Source of the DNA: Symsagittifera roscoffensis
Taxonomy: Eukaryota > Xenacoelomorpha > Acoela > Convolutidae
NCBI RefSeq assembly: GCF_963678635.1
Contig: NC_087070.1
Coordinates: 4,126,539-4,190,538 of the forward strand
DNA: 64,000 bases
Direction of reading: 5' to 3'
A program made the position numbers and the translations under genes. Of this stretch, positions 10,003 to 20,401 are shown one piece after another. How positions within the stretch are numbered: the first letter of the stretch is position 1; every line of letters begins with the position of its first letter. The notes under the pieces are model-generated. The model made no database searches. It was not told where the DNA came from and worked only from the letters and a program-made list of their open reading frames with translations.

Positions 10003-10640
10003 TTATAAGAAATTTAAAATGTTAATTCAAACATTTTCGCACATTCTGTGCATCATCAGGATTAAATTTTTTTTTACAATATTTACAAAACGATCAAAGA
10101 TCTGAAAAATGAAAAACGTGGCTAAAAAGGCTCTAAAACTTTTTAACCAATCAAATTTGAACAACTGTAATTACATAATATAATTACGTAATCATGAAAA
10201 ACATTTTCCTGTAAATTTCTGAGATTTTTTACTTTTTTTTCTCTCTGGTTATAAAATTTCGATTTGGGAACATTTTTGATTCTGACATGTCAGTTTTTTT
10301 TAATTTTTAGCCATGTTATACATAGACTATAATTTTAGCCATGTTATACATAGACTATAAGTTTTACTAGGTTACCCGATGCCTTGGCCCTATCCGCATT
10401 TGCCTGGCTAGATGCTTAAGGGTCTCAGTTGGAAGCTGTGCACCGCTTGATCCGAAAAAACACCGTTATCAGGCACGCGAAACCGTATAAAGTCTGTCAT
10501 AATGTCGTTATCGAGACATTTTCTCAGAAAATTAATTCTGAGGAAACTGCTATCAAATTTATTAAAATGTTTCAAATAATCTAATACAAGTTTCCAAGTG
10601 AGTTTTCTTTTCAGGACCATTCTAAGGAGTGGTGGTTAAT
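10003..10640 (-). mobile_element. Penelope-like element C, internally deleted relative of B
   Basis: The part at about 10003-10362 matches 6197-6535 (the end of element B, including the hammerhead). The part at about 10362-10640 matches 8838-9105 (its beginning). The coding middle is missing, so this is a deletion derivative. Its N-terminal fragment, LTWKLVLDYLKHFNKFDS through FRVPDNGVFS, is in one frame, whereas element B has a frameshift at that point. The phrase ccatgttatacatagactat occurs twice in tandem near the deletion junction. It lies directly upstream of B in the same orientation. Confidence 0.85.
10021..10066 (-). ncRNA. Degenerate hammerhead motif, Penelope-like element C
   Basis: CTGATGA at 10059-10053, stem II GCACA-GAA-TGTGC intact, GAA at 10038-10036, then AATGTT, self-pairing if G-U is allowed. 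Stem I (AATC against GAATT) needs a one-base bulge. The extra T after CTGATGA is the same as in the other two copies. Confidence 0.65.
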
Positions 10641-10839
10641 GCATAGTCATTAAAGGTTTTTACTTCAACCGCCCTCCTCTATAATAGCACTAATTGAATT
10701 GTCTATGCATTGCGTCTTACGCAGTGATCTGCGGCCCCGTATACAAACGATTCTGCAATGCCCCCGGATTGACACAGTCGAACTCGCCCATCCACACAAA
10801 AATGGACGATTCGAGCATTATTAATGCCTAAATATGAAT
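10641..10839. other. Spacer, nothing recognised
   Basis: Short non-coding spacer between PLE C and the 10840-11560 dispersed repeat. Confidence 0.4.
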
Positions 10840-11560
10840 TCGTACTGAAAAAGAGACTCAGAATTTAAAACAATTAGAATTTTCAAAATTTCGATTCGAG
10901 CGAGGATATTTCTGAGAAAAATGAAAACGGCCATTTTGTCCAAAAAACACAATGAAAACAGACAACCCGATTTACGAGACGAAAAACAGTCGAAGGAAAA
11001 CGAGAGTAAAATAAAGCCTCTTATCTTGATAACATAACACATAGGACGATTACCCGAAATAGATTAGACGGAAGGAAGGTCCAGGGGGACATCCGGAGCC
11101 AATCCGTACCCTCCCGTGCCACGAAATTGGGGAGATAACGACGTTATCTTTGGGGGAACACGGAATTGGAGGCCCGGTTCCCAAAAACTGTTTGAGACTT
11201 TGGATGCATATTTTCGATTCTGTAAAACTTTGAACAATTTAATTAACTCTAATCTTGCATAGTAATTCAGAGCATGAGTAGTTAGAGTCGAGGAAAGAGT
11301 CAATCCATCTCCAAAACATAGTAACTTAAAATTTTCTAGACCAACTTCCTATAGTAATCACGAAGTCCGGGTCCGGGACCATGCTATGTGGTTATTTTTG
11401 CATGTAAGCGAAAGCTGACCACAAGTCGTTTGGCTGATGGCCTGAAAATGGTTACTTCTTACCTAGCCCATAACAGACCAGAAAAATAACTGGCTAAGTC
11501 TAGACGGTTAAAAATAGAATTAAGGTAATTAACTTCAGCCAGTCGTCAAAAGGTACCTTT
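10840..11560. repeat. Dispersed repeat, diverged partner of 48890-49580
   Basis: Matches 48890-49580 in the same orientation with many substitutions and small indels. Shared landmarks, in order, are aacggccatttt, the aaacagtcg stretch, agagtcaatccatctc, and ctatgtggttatttttgcatg. No coding capacity is visible. It could be an LTR or untranslated part of one of the Gypsy-like elements, since one copy lies upstream of the first Gypsy element and the other downstream of the decayed block at 37.8-48.5 kb; that link is inference. Confidence 0.7.
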
Positions 11561-13234
11561 TCTACGCCCCGTTGCTGTGTATTGTGTGGGCAAATGTTAC
11601 GTAGACGTTTTTGTGGTGCTCCTGGGTGGGCCTGTTAAAGGCAATAGACCATCACGTTCAACAAATGTTTTAGCGACGATCCGCCGCTCCGAATGTGTAA
11701 TCGTTTTAAAGGCTTTAATGTCCTGCATTGAACAAGGCGGAAGGTGCGAACCCTCCACTTGGTACTATTTAGCTTTTTCACCTAGTTACGACCGAACATT
11801 CCGGGGATCGGAGGGTTAGGTGGGAAGTCATGAACCCGCTCATCCCGAGGCCCTGGCACCAAAAACAATTAAATAGAAAGCGTAAAACCAAACAAAAATA
11901 GTGTATAACCAAGAAAAAGCCAAAAGCAATTATTTGAAAACGAAAAACTACAAGATACAGTAAAAAACCCAAAACTGACCATAAACAGTAAAAAAATTTA
12001 AAATGACATTTTAAATACTATTTCCAGACAAGATGTGATCTGAATTTCCTATATTTTGTTATTTCAGATTGATTTATATTATATCTGATCAAAAGATTGA
12101 GTGTTTTGGTGGTTGGTCAAGTAACCCCCTCGAGTGTTGTTTGAGTATTTAAGCACGTTAATCAAAACTTTGCCGATGACCGGAGGGTAGAGTGGCAAGC
12201 TGCCAGACGTGTTCCAGAAGCAACAGGGGACAACAAGAAGAGCATCCACAATGACTGTTGGGTATCTTAAGCACATTTTAAGTATCGTTCGGGTACTATT
12301 TCAGAAAACTTGGGTGGTGGGAGACACAATTTGCTCGGTCCGATTGTACCCTCCAACGATTGCGAACATCCAAGTTAAGGGTCCCTTTCGGGTATTTTGG
12401 CGTAAAGGAGGGTATAGTAATATTGATTATCGACTACTAATTGGTTATTACCCGTACTATATTTTAAATATCTTCCATTTAGACACAAAAATAACCACAA
12501 TTTTGTCGAAAAATATCGATTTTAGACCAAACTAATAACCCCAAATTTTTAGATATCCAAGTTTTTCCGAAAAAAACCTTCTGCGCAGTGAGCTCTTACG
12601 TAGTTCAAGCCCCCTAATTAAAGAAAGCGCGCGGAAAAAGAATCAGTAGAAGTTACGAAAACAAATTTTTCGATCAGAATTTTTTTCGTAATTTTTCTAA
12701 TTTCGTCAATATGTTTTGAGAATTGAGTTTTTGAGTACTTAGCGGTGAATTAAAAAAAAATTTTACGCTAGGGGCTTGCTAGCATAACGAGCTCGGTTAC
12801 TAGAACATAATTTAAGTACTCCCTCTAAATAGCGCCATGGATAGAGGTAGAGACTTGAAGACCGAAAAAGGAAGGAATCGGAGGATCCAAATTCGATAGT
12901 TTTTGGCAAAGTTTTTGTCTCTAAACCAATCATGGTCCAAATTTTTGCATTGTTCCAGTAGTTCTCAGGGCTGTTGGCTCATTTCAAGTATTTTTAATTA
13001 CTTCAGCTTCTTCAGCAAAAATTGCGAAAAAACCTATATAGGTAGAAAAAAAAGGCCCATTTTTATCCCACAAGGTAGGCTGACCGGTTCTACTAATATT
13101 GTTTTAAGTAAGTTAGACCGCAATCGGAGGCTTTACCACGGCGAAACACTTGATTTCATGATTTTTGGGGGACCCTCCGAAGTAAGCCTCCGCAGACTGT
13201 TAAGCCCCTTAACAACCCTGCTTAAGGAAAAATT
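11561..13234. other. Non-coding stretch, nothing recognised
   Basis: Only short chance reading frames on both strands. Phrases built around ggagggta/taccctcc recur (near 12188, 12350 and 12408), but no ordered repeat or gene was recognised. Confidence 0.45.
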
Positions 13235-13560
13235 TTTGAGCGCCCCTCCGAAGTAGTTCAGATAAACCTCCCAGAGTAAATTATACTTTTTGGAATTCAT
13301 TTTGTTACTAGCCGGGGAACTCTTTGAAAGAAGAGTTGAAAACTCGGAAATCTGAGGGAACCCTCCGAGGTAACCCTCCGGAGTATAGTAAGGCTTTTAG
13401 AAAACCTCCGAAGCAACTTAGATCTTTAAGTAACCTCCGAGGTAACACTTTGAAGTAAGTTAAGCGTTTTGAATACTCTCCGAAGTAACCCTCCGGAGTC
13501 AGTTCTGCCCCTTAACAAACATCCTTAGTGAAAATCAGAGGGACCCTCCGAGGTGATTTA
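13235..13560. repeat. Degenerate tandem repeat built on ccctccgaagtaa
   Basis: The phrase cc(c)tccgaagtaa and its variants (ccgaggtaa, ccggagta) recur about ten times at irregular spacings of roughly 15-65 bases, often with ttaagcccctt or ttaagcgtttt between them. This looks like an old, eroded minisatellite. Related isolated phrases occur just before, around 13170-13200. Confidence 0.6.
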
Positions 13561-13734
13561 GATACATCAAATATCCCATTAAAGTTGAAATATAAAGTCA
13601 ATGAACTACGGGGTGTGTATGCTAGGATTAAATAAACCAGTTGACCCGGAGATTTGCCATCAACTTTGTATTCTAGGTCGGGTTCATCAGAAGTATCGGA
13701 ACATATTTTTTCTTTTATTATTTTGGTTTTGTGA

Positions 13735-14195
13735 TTGCCTCGAGCTACTTAGTAGGAAGGCTCGGGCAATCCGGGGACATATAGAAGATAACCTCGGCGA
13801 GTCTTTTAGGCTCGACACACTCAATTGAGAGGAAAAACTGTTCCAAAATATCGTGCACTTAGAATTGTCCGAGTGTGGAAGAGCTGTTGCTTAGAGTCTA
13901 AATATTTTCGATCACAGGTTGCCCTGAGCTACTTAGTAGGACAGCTCGGGCAATCGCAGGACACATAGAAGAGTACCTCGGCGAGTGCAGTAGCAAAGAG
14001 ACACTCACTTTAGACGACACTTGTTCCAATTGAGGGAGGTCTTTTCCTTTAAGATTAGGTTGCATTCTATCCATTATTGAAGCCATTACTGCCTTATTGA
14101 GTGTTCCATTATTGAGTGTTCCAATTGAGGGAGGTCTTTTCCTTTAAGATTAGGTTGAATTCTATCCGTTATTGAAGCCATTACTGCCTTCTTAC
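13735..14195. repeat. Two successive direct duplications upstream of Gypsy-1 gag, with hairpins
   Basis: About 13735-13850 is repeated at 13915-14030. Each copy contains a hairpin in which ttgcc(c)tgagc-type and gctcgggcaa arms pair around acttagtagga, followed by gaagataacctcggcgag-type sequence. Next, about 14028-14095 is repeated at 14118-14190 (attgagggaggtcttttcct, ttattgaagccattactgcc). The position just before gag suggests a duplicated 5' untranslated or LTR segment. No clean LTR border or primer-binding site was found. Confidence 0.6.
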
Positions 14196-14290
14196 TAAGA
14201 ATAATTTAATTTTAAGCGAGGCAGTGATTTGATATATCTGTAGGGGAAAGTGATACTGATACGAGAGATCGCTATCACTAATCGCGAAAT

Positions 14291-16741
14291 ATGGAGAGGA
14301 GGGACTCGTTAGGAGAAGTGACTAAGATTCCCAGCATCTCCGACGTTTTTGCTAGTGAGGCAACGAGTGAAAGTCGTAGTGATCTTTAAGTGAGCGGAAT
14401 GAAACTAGGAAGCGAAAATAATCAAAATGGCGTTGAAGGGCGAAACTTTGAGGCCCGGGCGGCGAACGTGACACCAACTGATATCTTTGAGGAAGTGGAG
14501 CAAACGCGGATCCCACCCGATTGCCACCATCACGAAGACCTAGAAGGTCAGGAGACGACTTTGAGCGAGAGAGAATGGAAGAATCTCAGAAGACCTCGGA
14601 GCGTTCCGAGGCCAATGCAGGAGAGGAACTGTTATTAAAAGAGACTTCTAGATCAGAGACCAAGCACAGTAGTCAGAGAAAGGAGCAATCCTCTCTGGCC
14701 AAGCAGAGTAAGAATGCGATGATTCGGAGCATAAGTTTCAGGGAAGTACACTCGAGTTCAGGAGCAAAAAAAGAGTTTTAAAACGTTGTATGATGAATGC
14801 ATGATATCGCTCCAAACTGATGGACTATCTTCTGGCTTCGACTATCCAGGACTAATGCACTCGGAATGGATTTTACTCCTAGCCCCAGACAAAGGAAGAA
14901 TAAGAAAGTGGTGTCCAATTCGTCATCAAGATCGATAGACTGATGATGTCGATGGGCACGCAGAATGTTGGTGCGTCATCGAGCACTAGGCTGCAACCTC
15001 AATTGACGTCATCGTCTCTAGGTTTGACCCCGGTGTTGGGAACGGCCAGGGATGTGAGAGGCATGTTTGCCAATGTAAGGACAGGCCTTGAGGAACTGCG
15101 GCCAAATATGACGAAAAGAATCGACAGAGTGGAAGAGAGGGCTCAACAGGGTCTTGAGAGGTTAAGCTGGCAGACGCAAAATCACAAGCTAAAAGCGACC
15201 AGGCCCAGTTGGTTCAAAACACCGACCAGTGAGTTTGGCCCTAGCTACCAAGAAGTATGAAGAAGGAGACAGCAGAATGACACAGGAGATCGAGAGACTG
15301 TTGAAAAATCATGACAGCACCTATACTCGAACGGTGACAAACTTGGAGAAAAGATTGAATGCTACGACTGATCTCATATTGCGGAAGCTTGACGAACTCT
15401 TGAGCAGCAGCAACCAAGAAAATCACGCCGGTTCAAGGGAGAGCTCGCGTCAGGCCTCTGACGGATTCAGAGTCCCCAGACATGCAAAGGGTTCCCCGGA
15501 ATCGAGAACAAGTTTTGGGCCTAGCCATAGAGAGAGACCTAGGGTAGCCCCGTCGAGGGCAGGTTGGACGTATCTAATGATGCCAGAGGCGGAAGCCATA
15601 TCAGGTGCACGTTTGCCCACAGTGCCGCATGTCAGATTGGTTCCAGATTTGACCATCGTTTCGCATGATACTACAAGGTACGCTTCAATGTTTGAACCCT
15701 TATACAGGTCTCTTGAGAAGTTTATTTCTAAAATCTCAAAGTCTACTGAGAGAGGCGAAAGGTCACAAAGGACACTCAAGAAACCGAAGTCTTACAAAGA
15801 TTAGTCAGATGGCTGCATTGATACTTGGAGAGAGGTAATGAAGTTACATTTTGAGGATGAAAACTTCTCGAAGAAACAGGAGTGTAGTGCATTGACGAGC
15901 AACTTAGAAGACACGGCCCTCAGCTGTGTGATGGCGAAAAAGACAAATACAAGTGACAGTGCTCGCAAATTTTTTGACATCCTGCTGAATCAGCTCGTGT
16001 GTGCAGTGCCATCAGGCGATGGTGAAGTTTGAAAAGAGGCGCCAAAGAGATGATGATTCCATTGACAAGTTTTTGGATGACCTCGAACTGCTCAGAAGGA
16101 GAAGTAATCCTGACAAGAGAATCTCAGAAATGAATTTAGCCATAGCCTCGAAGTTCATGGACGGAGAAAAGAGTGATGATCTAAAAACCATGTTGGCCAC
16201 CCATTTTATCTTGTCAGTGGACTCCGTGCCCACGCCCGATGATTTGCGCATCAAATCGCGGAAATATCTGCTCATAAAGCCAAGGGTTCAGAATCGCTAC
16301 ACAAATTATAGCGACTATAGCGGAATGAACACCGGCACAAGTTATGGTTAGTGTAAGCCTCGTGTTGATATGGACAAAAGGAGGTCATGAGCTAATTGTG
16401 GTTCGCTGGACCATAACGTCTCAGCTTGTTCCAATTATAATCAAAACGTGAAAGCGATTGGTTACTTTCTTGACGATGTAGACAAATCTGACGAGGAACA
16501 CGAAGAATATGTGAGAGCGCTCATGATAAAATATGGACCAGGATGTTTGTTTTGCACACTGGAAGGGCATTTCAAATCGGACTGCATTCAGTTTTGGGAT
16601 GCAGTAGCGGACGCGAAGCATCCCCCGCCACAAAGAGGCGCTGTCAGGAGTAAAGGCTAGTCGAGCACACCTAATGAACGAAGCGGAGTCGCGGAAGAAA
16701 AAGGAAGGGTAAGACGATTTAACTACAAAAAAATTGAACAA
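14291..16741 (+). pseudogene. Ty3/Gypsy element 1: gag (capsid and two CCHC zinc knuckles), decayed
   Basis: Probable start at the ATG at 14291 (MERRDSLGEVTK). Coding-like sequence continues through several frames with many stops. The capsid-like part is at about 15800-16351 (WREVMKLHFEDENFSKK, FEKRRQRDDDSIDKFLDDL), a pattern usual for retrotransposon gag. Two CX2CX4HX4C knuckles follow in one frame: at 16388-16429, where the first cysteine codon has become TGA, and at 16544-16585 (CLFCTLEGHFKSDC, intact). They are separated by 38 residues, wider than usual. Gag forms the particle, and the knuckles bind RNA. The number of stops shows it is not functional. Confidence 0.85.
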
Positions 16742-17129
16742 TGGTTGAGGTCTGAACTGGAAAATACGTTAGAAGTTGCGTTAGAAACTGGATACCCAAG
16801 AGAAGAAAAAGAAAGGAGAAGACAACCAGGAACCCAAGAATCGGGCTTTGAAGTTGAATGTCATCTCAGGAAAGACCTTCGGTATGATGAGAGAGGGGAG
16901 CAAGATAAGGTGAATCGTTTTGGTCGCGGGTCGTTAAGTGGTGAAGAACTTGAGCAAGCCATAGGAAGTCACTCTGGTACACCTCGCCATCTATGCAGAT
17001 TACCTGGGGGAAAAGATACCAAGTTAGATTCTAGGGCTGTGAGAGTGTTACTCATGACGGGAGGGCGAGACTGATGACAGTAGATGAACATTATATAGAG
17101 ATCTATGGCACATACCCGATCTGATAAAT

Positions 17130-17700
17130 GTGGATGGCTTTAACATCTACACGAAAGCTCACGTGACCAATGAAAGTGACCAAATAGGCCGGATCTACAT
17201 CGGTCAAGAGAAGCTTAAGATCAGACGAGTTGGACACAATGCCACGCTTGAGCAGGATGCAGTTCACATAGGCTGTGAAGCCGATCTAGCTATTGGACGT
17301 GCAGGGCAGACAACACTCCGTGAAGGGACTACTTGATACCGGAGCTGTGGTCAGTGTCATGCCGATAAGCACCTGGACCAACATGGGCTTTAATAGGTCG
17401 ACTTTGATAACGACTAATATTAGACTGGCTGCGGCCAATCAAGGCGCAATCTATGTGGCCGGAAGGACTACCAAAACCTCGCTGCAACTGAGAGGAAATC
17501 ATCTCTGAATGAGCTTTCTGGTTGTCGAAAACTTGTACGAATCCGATAAGTTCATCCTAGGACGCGGTTCGTGTGCAAATTCGACGATACGATCAATTTC
17601 AACGACGGATTGATACGAATCAAGGACCCAGAGAAGAAGTATGAAAAGAAACCTGTTAATAATATCCTGATTAATCAAGCCAAGGTGCCAATTTTGCTAG
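17130..17700 (+). pseudogene. Ty3/Gypsy element 1: aspartic protease, decayed
   Basis: The active-site triad is visible as LLDTGAVVSVMP at about 17325-17360. The second conserved region, FILGRG, is at 17550-17570 and matches the usual ILG(R/K)DF block before a frameshift. Retroviral-type aspartic proteases of about 100-120 residues process the gag-pol polyprotein. The order after gag and before RT is standard. Stops at 17334-17336 in one frame and around 17506 in another break it. Confidence 0.75.
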
Positions 17701-18299
17701 ATTGAAAAGTTAGGTTGAAAGCAAATCAAGCTGTAGTGGCGACGTTTAGGATGAGGAAGTTAAATGACCTTAGTAACCACAGAAAAGTATGTCTGGTACC
17801 CAAATCAAACAGTAAAAGCTCAGCTATTTTAGAAAGAAGCTTCTCACTCACTCAGAACGGACTATTTGTGAGCGTGTTGTTGAACAGGCAACATCGGTGA
17901 CGATACAACATGGAAAGAAGCTTGGCTATGCGTTGCTTCTCCTTACAGAGTATCAGAGTTTGGAGAATTGGAAGAAGTTTAAAATAACGGAGTTTCCATT
18001 GCATGCCAACCAAGGTTGTACGCTGAAAAGAAAAATGAAGTAAAGTTTTTGAAAAAAGTGTTTTCCATGGAATCAGAGACAAACGATGGGCTGTCTAGTT
18101 GCTCAAATTTCCCTGAAAGGCCGACAAACACAGAATTAACGGCAAACAAACAGTCCTACCTGAGATAGAAAACCTGAAAGGCAAGATATCGATAAGGAAA
18201 TGGACTCTCTTAGTGCAGTGTTGATTCGGAACGATGACGTTTTTTCGAAGCGTAAAGCCGAATAGGTTGTTGCAATTTTGAGGAACATGAGATAGAGAT

Positions 18300-19361
18300 A
18301 GAAGAGTGTTCGGTACCTCACAGAGAAAAGGCCAGGAGAGTGACCCCACATAAGTCAGAAACATTCAGGAAAGAAATTGAGATGTTAATGGAATATGACA
18401 TGATTGAGCCATCGAAGTGCCCGTGGGCCTGTGACGTGGTCATGGCTAAGAACAAAGAGGGCAACTTAGACTTTGTTGTGATTTCCGCTACTTGAATGGA
18501 CTATAAATAAAAGATGCATACCCGATTCCCCGCATGAATGAAAGTCTCTCGAAGTTGGGAGACACAAAATTCTTTACAACGTTGGATTTGGGTTCTGCGT
18601 TCTGGCAAGTGCCCCTCAGTAAACAGGATTGAGCGAAAACGAGATTTGCATGTGAACTGGGACTGCTCCAGTAGAAAATAATACCGTTTGGACTATGCAA
18701 CGCTACGGTTACATTTCAACGATTGATGGCCCAGGTACTCACGAATGTAACAAAGAAGTATAGGAACCTCATAATGTGTTACGTTGATGACGTTGGGATC
18801 GTGACACCAATCCTGGAGGATCACATAGAAAGACTGGACAAATTGTTTTTTGGCATGGAGCAGGCCGGTCCGAAATATAAACCCTCCTAGTGTGACATCC
18901 TGAGGGACTCAATAAAGTATCGGGGTCACCTTGTAGACAAGCACGGAGTCAGACCAGATCCTGAAGCGGTTAAAGCAGTGCTGACATGGAAGGCACCAAA
19001 AACCGACACAAAATTGATGAGCTTTCTCGGCTTCGCTAATAACTACCGAGAATTTATCAAAGAGTTTGCCGACAAGATATACCCCAGGCAGCAATTGATG
19101 CGAAATAAGGGGAATATATTCAGCTGGACTGACGAGGCTCAAGTCTCTTTTGAGAACATCAAATGCAACCTATGCGAGGCTCTGGTCCTCGGCATGCTGA
19201 ACGAGAAAGGAGTGTTTGGACTAGAGACAGACGCGGGCATACTCCATCAAGAACAAGATTGGAATTGAAAGACAATTCTCCGACCCATAGCTTATGGTAG
19301 CAAAGTCCTAAGCGATACCGATATGTAATACGGTGCATCAAAAGCGGAGATGTTCGCAGTA
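18300..19361 (+). pseudogene. Ty3/Gypsy element 1: reverse transcriptase and start of RNase H, decayed and truncated
   Basis: RT from about 18340 (RKEIEMLMEYDMIEPSKCPW) through DLGSAFWQVPL and PFGLCNATVTFQRLM to the catalytic YVDD near 18778. The connection MSFLGFANNYREF and the start of RNase H follow (ETDAGILHQE, GSKVLSD, KAEMFAV), where it ends abruptly at about 19361. Compared with the second element (54.1 kb), several sense codons are now stops, e.g. TGG to TAG in the FQW motif and an arginine codon to TGA after SKQD. Integrase is absent, so the copy is 3' truncated or interrupted by the sequence that follows. Confidence 0.9.
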
Positions 19362-20401
19362 AGAAACTAAATGATGGTGTTAATCGAGGCTTTCGCTAAG
19401 TTGATAATCAAATTAAGAATATGAATAAAATAAAAGCTTTAATACGTCATGTTGCTGTAAGCGCCTTGTGCTAATTGATTCACATTTGATAAAACCATTA
19501 TATTGGTAATCAAATTAAGGTATTGAGTTTTAGAGCATTGGATGTTTTGAACAAACAAAGTTAGGAAACTGTAGTGTTTTCAATCTTTGTGAACCAACAT
19601 GATTTTTGTCTATAAACTTGCTATTTTATTTGTTATTTTGTAGTAGTTGTGACCTAATGTTTTATTCTTCCGTAAAAACATTTTTTAAAATAAAATTTCT
19701 AATAACAATTTAAATAATTTTCTACGCAACTAAATGCATGTTTATGAAAAACAATAAATAGTTACGAATTCAATTAATTGATAGTAAATGGCTCGTTGTC
19801 TCCTTAAAATACAAAAAAATCAGAAAAATAATTTGCTTAGAAGTTTATGACGTTCAAAAACTAAAAAGACTTTTCTGCAAACTTAAAAAGTCTTACCTCT
19901 AATTGTTCACTAAAACAGCCAATGCAAAATAAATGCCATAGCTGTTTTATTTTTTCTTCAAGCTTCTCGACTTCATGATTGTCTGAAAAGTAACGTGAAT
20001 CAGTTGATGCTTCATTAAATGTGTGAAGCGTTAATGAAAAGTTTAAGAATTCGGTAAAGTTAGGACATCAGTATCAACACATTCGTCAAATTTAGGATTT
20101 CAGCAACTCAATCTGGTTAACTCTACTTGAACAAAGAATTAGTTAAAAATGATTTTTCACTTATAACCGTAAAGTATTCTAGATTTTTTCAAAAGGTTGT
20201 ATCTGTCAATTGAAATAACAATTCGTAAATACGTAAATCATTCGTAAATTGAAATTGTTTTCAAGTTTTATTTTGAACAAATAAATGAGAAAAATACACC
20301 TTAAATCTTATATTTAACTTTTATTTTTCTTAAAAAACCTGGACTGAAACTGTTGATCTAAAAACTGTTATTTGAGGAAAATTTGGTAGAATTCCCTTTT
20401 T
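19362..20401. other. AT-rich spacer, nothing recognised
   Basis: Separates the truncated Gypsy element from the satellite array. No coding frames of note, no repeats recognised. Confidence 0.5.

Noticed and set aside
13600..14290. 5' LTR and primer-binding site of Gypsy element 1
   Set aside because: No TG...CA borders, no matching 3' copy and no clear tRNA complement were found. Only the internal duplications could be supported.
16388..16390. TGA in place of the first zinc-knuckle cysteine read as selenocysteine
   Set aside because: The same gag carries many other stops and shifts, and no SECIS-like hairpin was identified. A TGT/TGC to TGA mutation is simpler.
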